Source: an uncultured Prochlorococcus sp. (GTDB lineage Bacteria > Cyanobacteriota > Cyanobacteriia > PCC-6307 > Cyanobiaceae). From it: a stretch of 52,295 nucleotides of DNA. Below the pieces are notes generated by a model that saw only the letters and a list, made by a program, of their open reading frames with translations, was not told where the DNA came from and did no database searches. The stretch's first letter is position 1. Each line of letters starts with the position of its first letter. Shown one piece after another: positions 1-8,530 of this stretch. Both the position numbers and the translations under genes were made by a program. The stretch spans positions 1 to 52,295 of the forward strand of contig CACAYX010000005.1 of the NCBI GenBank assembly GCA_902536775.1, written 5' to 3'.

Positions 1-615
1 AAAAGTATCCGTCTCAAATAGACCCACGCTCATTATTGTATGTAATGCAACTTCACTATTAGTTGATCTCAAAATCCTTGGTTCATTTTTTATTTTATTT
101 ATAAACTCCTCTATGTTCTTTAATTGTTTTTCACTTACTAAATCAGATTTATTAAGAAGAAGGATATCTCCGTATAAAATTTGAGAATATGCGACACTTG
201 TATTATTAATTTCAAAATCAAAATTTTCTCCATCAATGACAGTGATTATCGAATCTAATCTTACTTTTTCTCTAAGATCACCAGCCGCAAAAGTCATGGC
301 TACTGGTAATGGATCTGCTAATCCAGTTGTTTCAACAATCAAATAGTCTAATTTTTCAGCTCTTTCTAAAACTTTAGATACGGTATTTAATAATTCGCCA
401 TTGATAGAGCAACATATACATCCATTATTTAATTCGATCATATCTTCTGAGCCTTTTATTATTAAGTCATTATCTATTCCGATTTCTCCAAATTCGTTGA
501 CTAAAACAGCTGTTTTAATACCAACTTGATTTTTTAAAATATGATTTAAAAGAGTAGTTTTACCAGAACCCAAAAATCCACTAATAATAGTAACTGGCAA
601 TAAATTTTTAGACAT
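1..615 (-). CDS. CobW/COG0523 family metal-chaperone GTPase (partial, C-terminus outside window)
   Basis: The visible 205 residues are the N-terminal G domain of the G3E (CobW/COG0523) family, GTPases that help insert metals into enzymes or carry metal between proteins. The P-loop GFLGSGKTT lies at about residues 13-21. The family's CxCC metal motif is present in GCICCS, and the base-specifying NKSD follows later. The ATG at 613-615 directly precedes MSKNLLPVTIISG. The reading frame runs off the left edge, so the C-terminal CobW domain is not visible. Cobalamin genes (cobK, cobO) lie elsewhere in the window, but this family also includes zinc chaperones, so the metal is undecided. Confidence 0.9.
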   Translation of the reverse strand, partial: MSKNLLPVTIISGFLGSGKTTLLNHILKNQVGIKTAVLVNEFGEIGIDNDLIIKGSEDMIELNNGCICCSINGELLNTVSKVLERAEKLDYLIVETTGLADPLPVAMTFAAGDLREKVRLDSIITVIDGENFDFEINNTSVAYSQILYGDILLLNKSDLVSEKQLKNIEEFINKIKNEPRILRSTNSEVALHTIMSVGLFETDTF

Positions 616-644
616 TTTGAATAGTTGAAAACAAGTTTATATTT

Positions 645-935
645 TTATTGATCGAAAATTTTGTTGATTTCCGAAGCTAATGTTTGATCCAGATTCGTAA
701 TACCTCCTAGATCATGTGTATTTAATTTAATTATTACTTTTGCATAAACATTCTCCCAGTAAGGATGATGATTATATTTTTCACAGATTAAAGCAACCTT
801 AGTCATAAAAGCAAAAGCTTCAATAAAATTAGCGAAGTTAAATTCTCTTTGGATTTGTTTAGATTTAATTTCCCAGCCAGGTATTTTGACAACTAATTCA
901 TTCAATTCTTCATCTTGCAAAATGTAGGGTTCCAT
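645..935 (-). CDS. Pterin-4a-carbinolamine dehydratase (DCoH/PCD family)
   Basis: A 96-residue protein of the pterin-4a-carbinolamine dehydratase family, which dehydrates the 4a-hydroxy-tetrahydropterin left by aromatic amino acid hydroxylases. The signature EKYNHHPYWENVYAKV followed by LxTHDLGGIT is clear, with the paired His and later His-Asp of the active site. I chose the ATG at 933-935 (MEPYILQDEELNE). The frame is open upstream to a TTG, but using it would overlap the preceding yjbQ gene and add 18 residues unlike the family. No phenylalanine hydroxylase is present in the window, so its physiological substrate here is unclear. It is probably co-transcribed with yjbQ. Confidence 0.88.
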   Translation of the reverse strand: MEPYILQDEELNELVVKIPGWEIKSKQIQREFNFANFIEAFAFMTKVALICEKYNHHPYWENVYAKVIIKLNTHDLGGITNLDQTLASEINKIFDQ

Positions 936-972
936 TAAATAATAAATCTGACTTGTTACATTATAAAATATC

Positions 973-1428
973 TTACTTTTTCTCCCCAATTATATGTACA
1001 TTAATGATTCTTTCCTTTTGATCAAATCGATGTTCCCATAAATAAACTGCTTGCCATGTGCCAAGCATAATTTTTCCGTCTTGAAAACTCAAAGATAAAA
1101 AAGTGTTTGTAAGGGATGTTTTAATATGTGCTGGCATATCGTCAGCCCCTTCTTGATAATGTTTATAGGATATTTCTTCTCTATTTTTTGATAAGGTTAA
1201 GTAGGAATCATAGGGAACTATCGATTGCATATATTTTTTTAGGTCCCTCAGTACATTTGGATCTGCGTTCTCATTAATAGTTAAACTGCAACTTGTATGA
1301 AGTGAAGTTAAATTTAAAATTCCGGAATGAAAATTATTTTTTTCAACAAATAAATTTAAATCATATGTGATGTCAATAAAACCCTCGCCATGAGTTATGA
1401 ATTTTAATTTTGAAAATATTTGTTCCAT
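973..1428 (-). CDS. yjbQ: YjbQ/UPF0047 family protein
   Basis: A 151-residue member of the UPF0047 (YjbQ) family, a small conserved beta-rich fold sometimes annotated as secondary thiamine-phosphate synthase. The family blocks are all present: the LHTSCSLTINENADP motif near residues 43-57, GADDMPAHIK near 93-102, and LGTWQAVYLWEHR near 122-134. The conserved His and Glu residues of these blocks form a putative metal or phosphate site. It lies just upstream of the pterin dehydratase on the same strand with a 37-base gap. It starts from ATG and is divergent from the M32 carboxypeptidase gene. The true in vivo role of the family is poorly defined. Confidence 0.88.
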   Translation of the reverse strand: MEQIFSKLKFITHGEGFIDITYDLNLFVEKNNFHSGILNLTSLHTSCSLTINENADPNVLRDLKKYMQSIVPYDSYLTLSKNREEISYKHYQEGADDMPAHIKTSLTNTFLSLSFQDGKIMLGTWQAVYLWEHRFDQKERIINVHIIGEKK

Positions 1429-1500
1429 ATAAGTTAAAACTTAATTAATCAATATCCTATTATGGATAAAGATGCATATTTTACTGCAGACATTAATATT

Positions 1501-1516
1501 TTTATCTTAAGATAAA
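1501..1516. promoter_or_regulatory. Perfect 16-base palindrome in a divergent promoter region
   Basis: TTTATCTTAAGATAAA is its own reverse complement over all 16 bases. It lies in the 108-base spacer between the divergent yjbQ and M32 carboxypeptidase genes, 20 bases before the latter's TTG start. A second, weaker dyad (TATCC-N6-GGATA, 1453-1468) lies nearby. The position and symmetry suit a dimeric regulator, but no regulator is identified and AT-rich sequence makes chance palindromes more likely. Confidence 0.35.
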
Positions 1517-1536
1517 TTTAATTTCCTTTAAAATCT

Positions 1537-3042
1537 TTGGCTGAAACTCATTGGAATAATCTGGGTGCTTACCTTAAAGAAACACAAATATTAGGTTCAA
1601 TCCAAAATACACTTTATTGGGATCAGAATACTGGAATGCCAAAGAAAGGTGCTTCTTGGAGGTCTGAACAACTTACTTATATTGCAAAAGTACTGCATGA
1701 AAGAAATTCTTCCGAGGAATTTTCAAATTTAATAAAATCTGCTAAAAATGAACTAGCAGATATTGAACGAAATTCCGATAATCAACTTTTCATAAAAGAT
1801 AAAGAGAGAAATATTAGTCTTTTATTGAAGGAATTTAATAGAGAAAGAAATTTAGATCCTAAATTAGTTGAGTCTCTAGCAAAGGCAAAATCTAAAGGGT
1901 ATGAAAGCTGGCAAGAAGCTAAGGAAAAATCAGATTTTAAAATTTTTCTTCCTTTCTTTGAAGAATTAGTTAAATTGCGGATTGAAGAGGCAAAACAAAT
2001 ATCAGATCAATATTCACCATGGGAAACTTTAGCCCAACCCTTTGAGCCTGAATTAACTTTAAAGTGGCTGAATAAAATGTTTCAGCCTTTGAAAGATACT
2101 CTACCAGAGTTGATTAGAGGGATTAATAAATCTAAGAAAGATCACTGGGATTTGAGTCCAGAATCTCAACATAATTTATGTTCTCAATTACTTGATGAGT
2201 TTGGAAGAGATAAAGATCTAGTTGTTGTTGGCAAATCTCCCCATCCATTTTCGATTACATTAGGGCCTAATGATTACAGGATTACGACAAGAATTGTTAA
2301 AGGTGAACCACTATCAAGTTTTTTAGCAACTGCGCACGAGTGGGGGCATTCTATTTATGAGCAGGGTTTGCCTTCTCAAAGTCATCAATGGTTTGCTTGG
2401 CCTTTAGGGCAAGCAACCTCAATGGGTATTCATGAAAGTCAATCTTTATTTTGGGAAAATAGAATAGTTAAATCCAAATCTTTTTCAAAAAGATTTTTTT
2501 ACAAATTTGTTTCGGCTGGATGTTCTCTTAATAATTATTTAGAACTATGTAAATCTATTAATCATTTGGAAGCAGGATTAAATAGGGTTGAAGCGGATGA
2601 ATTGACTTATGGCTTACACATATTAATAAGAACCGAACTTGAAATAGATTTAATTGAAAGAGGGTTACCCGCTGAAGATATTCCAACAGAATGGAATAAA
2701 AGATATGATGAACTCCTAGGAATTAAACCATCTAATGATTCAGAAGGTTGTCTTCAAGATGTTCATTGGAGTGAAGGGGCGTTTGGATATTTCCCCTCAT
2801 ATTTGTTAGGACATGTTATAAGTGCTCAAATATCTTCTCAAATGGAAAGAGACATAGGTTTGATTGACAACTTAATTGAAAATGGTGAATATCAAAAGAT
2901 CATCTTTTGGTTAAAAAATAATATACATAAATATGGCAGATCAGTTAATTGTATGGAGTTGGTAAGAGCTGTAACCAATGAAGAACTATCGCCAAACTAT
3001 TTTATTAATCATTTAAGGTCTAAAATAAATGATTTTTGCTGA
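1537..3042 (+). CDS. Metallo-carboxypeptidase, M32 (Taq) family
   Basis: A 501-residue zinc carboxypeptidase of the M32 family (Thermus aquaticus carboxypeptidase type), which trims C-terminal residues from peptides in the cytoplasm. The HEWGH zinc motif is at residues 267-271 within TAHEWGHSIYEQG. The downstream block GIHESQSLFWEN supplies the third ligand Glu, and HILIRTELE lies near residue 360. The length matches the family. The start is a TTG preceded by no strong Shine-Dalgarno sequence; no in-frame ATG lies close by. It is monocistronic or leads into the pyrophosphatase gene 60 bases downstream. Confidence 0.92.
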   Translation: MAETHWNNLGAYLKETQILGSIQNTLYWDQNTGMPKKGASWRSEQLTYIAKVLHERNSSEEFSNLIKSAKNELADIERNSDNQLFIKDKERNISLLLKEFNRERNLDPKLVESLAKAKSKGYESWQEAKEKSDFKIFLPFFEELVKLRIEEAKQISDQYSPWETLAQPFEPELTLKWLNKMFQPLKDTLPELIRGINKSKKDHWDLSPESQHNLCSQLLDEFGRDKDLVVVGKSPHPFSITLGPNDYRITTRIVKGEPLSSFLATAHEWGHSIYEQGLPSQSHQWFAWPLGQATSMGIHESQSLFWENRIVKSKSFSKRFFYKFVSAGCSLNNYLELCKSINHLEAGLNRVEADELTYGLHILIRTELEIDLIERGLPAEDIPTEWNKRYDELLGIKPSNDSEGCLQDVHWSEGAFGYFPSYLLGHVISAQISSQMERDIGLIDNLIENGEYQKIIFWLKNNIHKYGRSVNCMELVRAVTNEELSPNYFINHLRSKINDFC

Positions 3043-3105
3043 AACATTACTTTTAAAGAATTTGGTTAGGTGTGAGGATGTAAGATAAACAAAAATAATT
3101 TCTTG

Positions 3106-3693
3106 ATGGCAAATCTAAATCAGCCCCCAAGCAGGGTTACCCCAAATTTATTGCACATACTAAATGCTTTCACTAACAGCTCAAATACAATAATAAACAC
3201 TATTGTTGAATTGAACTCTAATACCATAAATAAATATGAATTAATTACAGAAACGGGCCATCTTAAACTTGATAGAGTAGGTTATTCATCACTTGCGTAT
3301 CCTTTTGCTTATGGATGTATCCCAAGGACATGGGATGAAGATGGAGATCCGCTTGATGTAGAAATTGTTGGGGTAACTGAGCCATTGATACCAGGATCTA
3401 TTGTGGAAGCAAGGATTATTGGGGTGATGAAATTTGATGATGGTGGAGAGGTCGATGATAAGGTAATAGCGGTTCTCGCAGATGATAAAAGAATGGATCA
3501 TATCTCAAGTTATGAAGACCTTGGAGATCATTGGTTAAAAGAAACAAAGTATTATTGGGAGCACTACAAAGATCTAAAAAAACCAGGAACATGTACTGTC
3601 AATGGTTTTTTTGGGATAGAAGAAGCTGTTAAAGTGATTAAAGATTGTGAAGAGAGATACAAAAAAGAAATTGATCCTAAATTAGTAAATTAA
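3106..3693 (+). CDS. ppa: Inorganic pyrophosphatase, family I (first of two; intact active site)
   Basis: A 195-residue soluble family I pyrophosphatase that hydrolyses PPi to two phosphates and so pulls biosynthetic reactions forward. The metal-binding signature DEDGDPLDVEIVG is complete, with all three Asp of DGDPLD. The later DDGGEVDDKVIAV block supplies further metal ligands and Lys. The ATG at 3106 is preferred over a TTG one codon upstream. A second family I gene lies at 18443-18997 and has a changed active site, so this copy may carry most of the activity. Its sequence is more like pyrophosphatases outside the typical cyanobacterial type; acquisition by transfer is possible but not shown. 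Confidence 0.92.
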   Translation: MANLNQPPSRVTPNLLHILNAFTNSSNTIINTIVELNSNTINKYELITETGHLKLDRVGYSSLAYPFAYGCIPRTWDEDGDPLDVEIVGVTEPLIPGSIVEARIIGVMKFDDGGEVDDKVIAVLADDKRMDHISSYEDLGDHWLKETKYYWEHYKDLKKPGTCTVNGFFGIEEAVKVIKDCEERYKKEIDPKLVN

Positions 3694-3706
3694 CTAATTT
3701 TATTTT
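3679..3706 (+). terminator. Possible AT-rich terminator between convergent ppa and hemC
   Basis: An 8-base inverted repeat (AAATTAGT at 3679-3686 and ACTAATTT at 3693-3700) encloses a six-base loop and is followed by TATTTTT on the plus strand. It overlaps the stop codons of both convergent genes. The stem contains few GC pairs, so stability is modest. The T-tract is only on the plus-strand side, so it suits ppa better than hemC. Confidence 0.4.
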
Positions 3707-4650
3707 TCTCTAAATTTTTCAAATATTTCGCTTAGTATTTCTTCGGCACCTTGCTGCTTTAATTTTTTAGCTAGTTCTTTGCCTACTTCTTCGGGATCAT
3801 TAATATTGCCAATATATTGATCTTTAATAAGCCTTTTTCCATCAAGGGATGCAACCATACCAGTAAGGCAAAGTTGTTCATTCTGAATATTACTATTCAC
3901 ACCTATTGGGACTTGGCATCCACCTTCAAGCTCTCTTAAAAAAGCCCTTTCAGCTAGACATCTTTGACTGGTGGGTTTATGTTCTAAGATATTTATAATT
4001 TCTAAAACTTTTTTATCATCAGATTTACATTCAATGCCTAGTGCTCCTTGGCCAACGGCATGAAGAGAAACTTCACTTGGGATAATCTGGTGAATTCTTG
4101 ATTCAAAGCCTAATCTCTTTAAACCAGCGGCCGCAAGAATTATACAATCAAATTCTCCTGCATCTAATTTTTCAATTCTTGTAATAACATTTCCCCTGAT
4201 ATCTTTGAAAACAAGATGTGGGTACTTATTTCTTAATTGTGCAAGTCTTCTTAGGGAGCTTGTTCCAACAATCGAACCTTCAGGTAAGTTTTCTAATTTA
4301 TAACAGTCATTTTTTTTGTTTACTACTAAAGCATCTGCAGGATCTTCCCTTCTTGTAATGCATCCTAATTTAAGGCCATTAGGCAAATTGGTTGGTAAAT
4401 CTTTTAGAGAATGTACTGCTATATCTGCATGTCCTACGAGCATTTGTGCTTCAAGTTCTTTTGTAAATAAGCCTTTGTCGCCTATTTTTGCTAAGGCTAC
4501 ATCAAGGATTTTGTCACCTTGAGTTGCCATAGCTTCTATAGATACCTCTAAATTGGGAATATTCCTTTCTAGTTGATCTTTAACCCATAAAGTTTGAACC
4601 ATTGCTAGCTTACTTCTTCTACTAGCTATTTTTAGCTTAAAATTAGTCAT
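3700..4650 (-). CDS. hemC: Porphobilinogen deaminase (hydroxymethylbilane synthase)
   Basis: A 316-residue enzyme that joins four porphobilinogen units into hydroxymethylbilane, the shared precursor of haem, chlorophyll and cobalamin. The family signature [17 protein letters not shown] near residues 233-250 includes the Cys that anchors the dipyrromethane cofactor. The N-terminal [12 protein letters not shown] and the KDLPT and GTSSLRR blocks that bind substrate carboxylates are present. The ATG at 4648-4650 and length match the family. It lies downstream of rpoD on the same strand with a 97-base gap. It is the first of several tetrapyrrole genes scattered over the window. Confidence 0.96.
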   Translation of the reverse strand: MTNFKLKIASRRSKLAMVQTLWVKDQLERNIPNLEVSIEAMATQGDKILDVALAKIGDKGLFTKELEAQMLVGHADIAVHSLKDLPTNLPNGLKLGCITRREDPADALVVNKKNDCYKLENLPEGSIVGTSSLRRLAQLRNKYPHLVFKDIRGNVITRIEKLDAGEFDCIILAAAGLKRLGFESRIHQIIPSEVSLHAVGQGALGIECKSDDKKVLEIINILEHKPTSQRCLAERAFLRELEGGCQVPIGVNSNIQNEQLCLTGMVASLDGKRLIKDQYIGNINDPEEVGKELAKKLKQQGAEEILSEIFEKFREK

Positions 4651-4747
4651 TAAATATTATTTTGAGTTTGAATTAAAAATTAAGTCGAATTTATTTTAAG
4701 CTATTATTTTGTCAGTTTTTAAGGCTAATTATTATACTTAACTTTTT

Positions 4748-5929
4748 TTATTTTATATATTCTTTTAAAACCCCATTTCGATTTGGATGTCTAAGTTTTC
4801 TTAGAGCTTTTGCCTCTATTTGTCTAATTCTTTCTCTCGTCACGTCAAAAATCTGGCCAATTTCTTCAAGAGTTTTCATTCTCCCATCATCAATTCCATA
4901 TCTCAATCTGAGAACATCTCTTTCTCTTGGACTAAGAGTGGCTAATACTCCTTCCAAATCTTCTCTTAGTAAAGTTTTAGAAACATCTTGCTCTGGATTT
5001 TCTATATCAGCCTCTATAAAGTCTCCTAGTCTTGAATCTTCTTCTTTCCCTATTGGAGTTTCTAAAGAAATTGGAAGTTGCGCACTTTTAGCTATAAATC
5101 TTAATTTTTCGATTGTCATTTCCATACTCTCAGCGATTTCTTCTTCACTAGGTTTCCTGCCAAATTCTTGGCTAAGAACTTTTGTAGTTTTTTTAATTCT
5201 GGATATTGTCTCGTATAAGTGAACGGGCAATCTAATTGTTCTACTTTGATCCGCAATTGCTCTTGTAATGGCTTGGCGAATCCACCAAGTTGCATATGTA
5301 GAGAACTTATAACCTTTTTCATGGTCGAATTTTTCCGCTGCCCTAATTAGACCCAAACTTCCTTCTTGGATTAAATCTTGAAATGATAAACCTCTATTCA
5401 TATATTTTTTAGCAATGGAAACAACTAATCTTAAATTTGATTGAACCATTTTTTCTTTAGCTCTCCGCCCTAAGAGAAGTCTTCTTCTAAATTTGGGAAG
5501 AGGCATATCTATTAACTCGGCCCATTCTCTTACAGATGGGAAATGTCCTTTTTCTGACTCATATTGAGTTGCTAGCTCTTCTAATTGTAGTAAGTCAGCA
5601 ATTTTTCTTGCAAGCTCAATTTCTTCATCTGGTCTTAAAAGTCTAATTCTTCCAATTTCTTGGAGATAAACTCTTATTGAATCTTCAGTGTAGATACCTT
5701 TTGGCCCAAGCTTTACATTCCCGAGCCCTTTATCTTCTTCTTCAGAATCACTAAATTCATTATTGGTTTCTATGCCACTTTCCCTTGAATCAGATGATGT
5801 CTGTAAACTTTGGCTATTGATATTATTTTCTTCTTCAACTACTGCTTCTAAATTTGTATTAATTTTTTTATTGATCTTTTTTCTTGAAATGGGCTTGGAA
5901 TTCTTTGATTCTGCTGCGACTGGACACAT
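4748..5929 (-). CDS. rpoD: Principal RNA polymerase sigma factor (sigma-70 group 1)
   Basis: A 393-residue sigma-70 factor that directs RNA polymerase to housekeeping promoters. Residues 1-80 form a charged low-complexity region. Region 1.2 follows ([20 protein letters not shown]), then region 2 with the -10-melting and recognition block [16 protein letters not shown]. Region 3 precedes a C-terminal region 4 helix-turn-helix ending in [18 protein letters not shown]. Length and full domain set indicate the group 1 factor rather than a shorter alternative one. The start ATG has an unusually good ribosome-binding site. The gene is divergent from priA across a 324-base spacer. Confidence 0.95.
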   Translation of the reverse strand: MCPVAAESKNSKPISRKKINKKINTNLEAVVEEENNINSQSLQTSSDSRESGIETNNEFSDSEEEDKGLGNVKLGPKGIYTEDSIRVYLQEIGRIRLLRPDEEIELARKIADLLQLEELATQYESEKGHFPSVREWAELIDMPLPKFRRRLLLGRRAKEKMVQSNLRLVVSIAKKYMNRGLSFQDLIQEGSLGLIRAAEKFDHEKGYKFSTYATWWIRQAITRAIADQSRTIRLPVHLYETISRIKKTTKVLSQEFGRKPSEEEIAESMEMTIEKLRFIAKSAQLPISLETPIGKEEDSRLGDFIEADIENPEQDVSKTLLREDLEGVLATLSPRERDVLRLRYGIDDGRMKTLEEIGQIFDVTRERIRQIEAKALRKLRHPNRNGVLKEYIK

Positions 5930-5935
5930 GATGGA

Positions 5936-5940
5936 CTCCT
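5936..5940 (-). promoter_or_regulatory. Strong Shine-Dalgarno sequence for rpoD
   Basis: Reading the minus strand, AGGAG lies six bases before the rpoD ATG (GAAAGGAGTCCATC then ATG). Few starts in this window have so clear a site, so it fixes the start of the sigma factor and suggests efficient translation. Confidence 0.7.
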
Positions 5941-6025
5941 TTCTACGGTGAATTTAACTAGATTAAATTTTATTTAGGGCTAATTTGTACATTTAGTAGT
6001 AAATTTCCCCGTTAATTTGTAAAAG

Positions 6026-6060
6026 AACTTTTTCCAGGAATTTGAATAAAAAAGTTTTTT
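6026..6060. other. Inverted repeat with T-tract in the rpoD-priA divergent spacer
   Basis: AACTTTTT (6026-6033) and AAAAAGTT (6049-6056) are perfect complements around a 15-base loop, followed by a T-run on the plus strand. It resembles a weak terminator, but no plus-strand gene ends here. It could fold in the rpoD leader or end a short unseen transcript. The 324-base spacer (5930-6253) otherwise holds the priA promoter and leader. Confidence 0.25.
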
Positions 6061-6063
6061 AAA

Positions 6064-6092
6064 TTGTTGAAAAATTTAAATAGTGCTATAGA
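6064..6092 (+). promoter_or_regulatory. Likely promoter for priA and its leader
   Basis: TTGTTG (6064-6069) is separated by 17 bases from TATAGA (6087-6092), and the latter is preceded by TGC, giving an extended -10. Transcription would begin near 6099, leaving a leader of about 155 bases before the priA TTG codon. This is a pattern match only. Confidence 0.45.
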
Positions 6093-6170
6093 TTACCTAA
6101 AGTAAAAAGTCTTGGGATTTCTCAGACAGGCAGACCATTTTTTGAATTTTCAGTCAATGATCAGAGCTTC

Positions 6171-6257
6171 ATGTCTCCCTTAAGAGCAGGATACTTACAA
6201 TGTGCAAAAAACACTTTGTGGAATGTTCAACAATCCAATACTAAGAAAAAGTTTTGA
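6171..6257 (+). CDS. Possible 28-residue leader peptide upstream of priA
   Basis: An ATG at 6171 opens 28 codons ending in TGA at 6255-6257. The stop overlaps the TTG start of priA (TTGA), the arrangement seen in coupled genes elsewhere in this window. The same frame is open from 6105, so about 22 further codons upstream lack a stop but also lack ATG, GTG or TTG. The composition (MSPLRAGYLQ, then CAKNTLWNVQ) is less AT-biased than neighbouring spacer. There is only a weak CAGAG before the ATG. I recognise no family. It may be a real small protein, a coupling device, or chance. Confidence 0.3.
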   Translation: MSPLRAGYLQCAKNTLWNVQQSNTKKKF

Positions 6258-8530
6258 AGCCGGCAAGTAATCAGTTATTAAATATCTCCTATAAATTGGA
6301 AATTTTGCTTGATATAGGTAGTAGTAATGAAAGCTTTGACTATTTAGATGGAAATAATCTTGGAGCAGAAGTTGGAGATATTGTAAGTGTGAGACTAAGG
6401 GGGAGATTATTGAATGGGTTGGTGATCTCCAAAAAAGACTTTTCGACAGTCAATAATGATGAATCAAATATTACTGGAGGAAAAAGCATAAGATATTTGT
6501 TTGTTGAAAGTATTTTGCAGAAAAAAATAATTGATGAATCTTGGAGAGAATTGATAGACTCCCTAGCCTCTTTTTATATGGTTAGTAATTTAAAAATGTT
6601 TAAAACTGCGTTTCCTCCTGGCTGGATTGGTAAATATAAAAATTTCTCTAAAGGTTTAAAAGATCAAATATGGATTGAAACTAAAAAAGAATTTGATATT
6701 AAGAAAAATGGATTAACCAAAAAAGAATTTTTTTTAATGGATACTTTATCTAAAAAAGGTAATTGGCAAAGTGAATTAATAAAGTCTGGTTTTAATTACA
6801 CTCTAATCAACTCAATGGTCAGTAAAAATTATCTTGATAAATCTAAAAGAAAAAAAAATATAAATAGTAAATTAAATTCCTTTGTAAAAGATCATATAGC
6901 AACGAAAAAACCAAATCTTACAAATGAGCAAAAAATTGCATTTCAAAAATTTCAAACAATGAAACCAGGAGATGTATTACTTCTTTGGGGCGAAACAGGT
7001 TCAGGTAAAACAGAAGTATATATGAGAATTGCTGAAGATCAATTTCTTAAGAAAAAAAGTTGTTTGATACTAACCCCAGAAATTGGATTAATTCCTCAAC
7101 TTATTGATAGGTTTAGTAGGCGATTTAATAATGTCGTTTACGAATATCATAGTAATTGTTCTCCCGATCATAGAACTTTAGTTTGGAAGAAAATTATTAA
7201 CGCTAATGAACCTTTAATAGTAATAGGTACAAGATCGGCAGTTTTTCTTCCAATCAGAAATCTGGGATTAATAATAATGGATGAAGAACATGATGTTTCT
7301 TATAAGCAAGATAGTCCTATGCCCTGTTATGACGCAAGAGAGATTGCTATTGAAATAGTAAAAAGGAATTCTGCAAAGTTAATTTTTGGGAGTGCAACCC
7401 CATCAATGAAGACTTGGAAAAAGTGTATTTTTGAAAGTAATTTTAAATTGGTAAGAATGATTCAAAGGATATCCAGTAATGAGACCCCTGAAATAAAAAT
7501 TATTGATATGAGGGATGAGTTCAAGAAGGGAAATATGAAAATTTTTTCTAATGAATTATTACAATTGCTTCCTCAACTGCGCTTAAAAAAAGAGCAAGCA
7601 ATAATTTTGATCCCTAGGAGAGGGCATAGTGGATTTTTAAGTTGTAGAAATTGCGGATATTTAATAAATTGCCCCAACTGTGACGTTCCTTTATCAGTGC
7701 ATCTTGGATCACAAGGAAAAAAATGGTTAAGGTGTCATTGGTGTGATCATAAATCAAGATTGATCAATCGTTGCCCAGATTGTAATTCAACTGCTTTCAA
7801 ACCTTTTGGAATTGGTACGCAAAGGGTAATAGAGTTTTTAAATGAAGAATTTCCTGACTTAAGAGTACTTCGCTTTGATAGAGATACAACTTCAGGAAAG
7901 GATGGTCATAGAGATATTCTTTCAAAGTTCTCTAAAGGTGATGCTGATATTCTTGTCGGTACTCAGATGTTGGCAAAAGGTATTGACATTCCCAATATTA
8001 CTCTTTCAGTAGTTATTGCAGCAGATGGGTTGCTTCATCGCCCAGATATTTCAGCAGAAGAAAAATCATTACAATTATTTTTGCAAGTAGCAGGAAGAGC
8101 CGGCAGGGCACAAAAAAAAGGGAAAGTAATTTTTCAAACATATAAACCTAACCACCCGGTGATTTCGTATCTTCAAAAAAGAGATTATGAAAGATTCTTA
8201 ATTGAAAACTCGAGATTGAGAAAGGATGCTAATTTATTTCCATTTTGCACAATTTGCCTACTTAAATTATCAGGTGAAAATTATGAATTAACTGAGTCAA
8301 TTGCAATAAAATTAGCAAAATATCTACTCAGTTTTTGTGAGAAAAAGAACTGGAAATTAATTGGTCCTGCCCCTAGTTTAATAGCTAAAGTCGGTAAGAA
8401 ATTTAGATGGCAGATATTAATACATGGACCTGAAGGAACAAAGATACCTTTACCAGATAGATCAATATTATGGAAACTTATTCCAAAAAATGTTTTTTTA
8501 ACAATAGATGTTAATCCAGCAGAGTTGTAA
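6254..8530 (+). CDS. priA: Primosomal protein N' (replication restart helicase PriA)
   Basis: A 758-residue superfamily 2 helicase that reloads the replicative helicase at stalled forks. The Walker A motif GETGSGKT begins near residue 246 and the DEEH Walker B box lies near residue 342. Eight zinc-binding cysteines sit between residues 464 and 513 (CRNCGYLINCPNC, CHWC, CPDC). The helicase C block VAGRAGRAQKKGKV follows. The N-terminal 3'-end-binding region is divergent, as is common. The start is taken as the TTG at 6254, which overlaps the stop of a possible short upstream ORF. It converges with the DUF3153 gene with no spacer. Confidence 0.93.
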   Translation: MKPASNQLLNISYKLEILLDIGSSNESFDYLDGNNLGAEVGDIVSVRLRGRLLNGLVISKKDFSTVNNDESNITGGKSIRYLFVESILQKKIIDESWRELIDSLASFYMVSNLKMFKTAFPPGWIGKYKNFSKGLKDQIWIETKKEFDIKKNGLTKKEFFLMDTLSKKGNWQSELIKSGFNYTLINSMVSKNYLDKSKRKKNINSKLNSFVKDHIATKKPNLTNEQKIAFQKFQTMKPGDVLLLWGETGSGKTEVYMRIAEDQFLKKKSCLILTPEIGLIPQLIDRFSRRFNNVVYEYHSNCSPDHRTLVWKKIINANEPLIVIGTRSAVFLPIRNLGLIIMDEEHDVSYKQDSPMPCYDAREIAIEIVKRNSAKLIFGSATPSMKTWKKCIFESNFKLVRMIQRISSNETPEIKIIDMRDEFKKGNMKIFSNELLQLLPQLRLKKEQAIILIPRRGHSGFLSCRNCGYLINCPNCDVPLSVHLGSQGKKWLRCHWCDHKSRLINRCPDCNSTAFKPFGIGTQRVIEFLNEEFPDLRVLRFDRDTTSGKDGHRDILSKFSKGDADILVGTQMLAKGIDIPNITLSVVIAADGLLHRPDISAEEKSLQLFLQVAGRAGRAQKKGKVIFQTYKPNHPVISYLQKRDYERFLIENSRLRKDANLFPFCTICLLKLSGENYELTESIAIKLAKYLLSFCEKKNWKLIGPAPSLIAKVGKKFRWQILIHGPEGTKIPLPDRSILWKLIPKNVFLTIDVNPAEL

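Noticed and set aside
645-989. TTG start at 989 for the pterin dehydratase
   Set aside because: It would overlap yjbQ and add residues not found in the family; the ATG at 935 fits.
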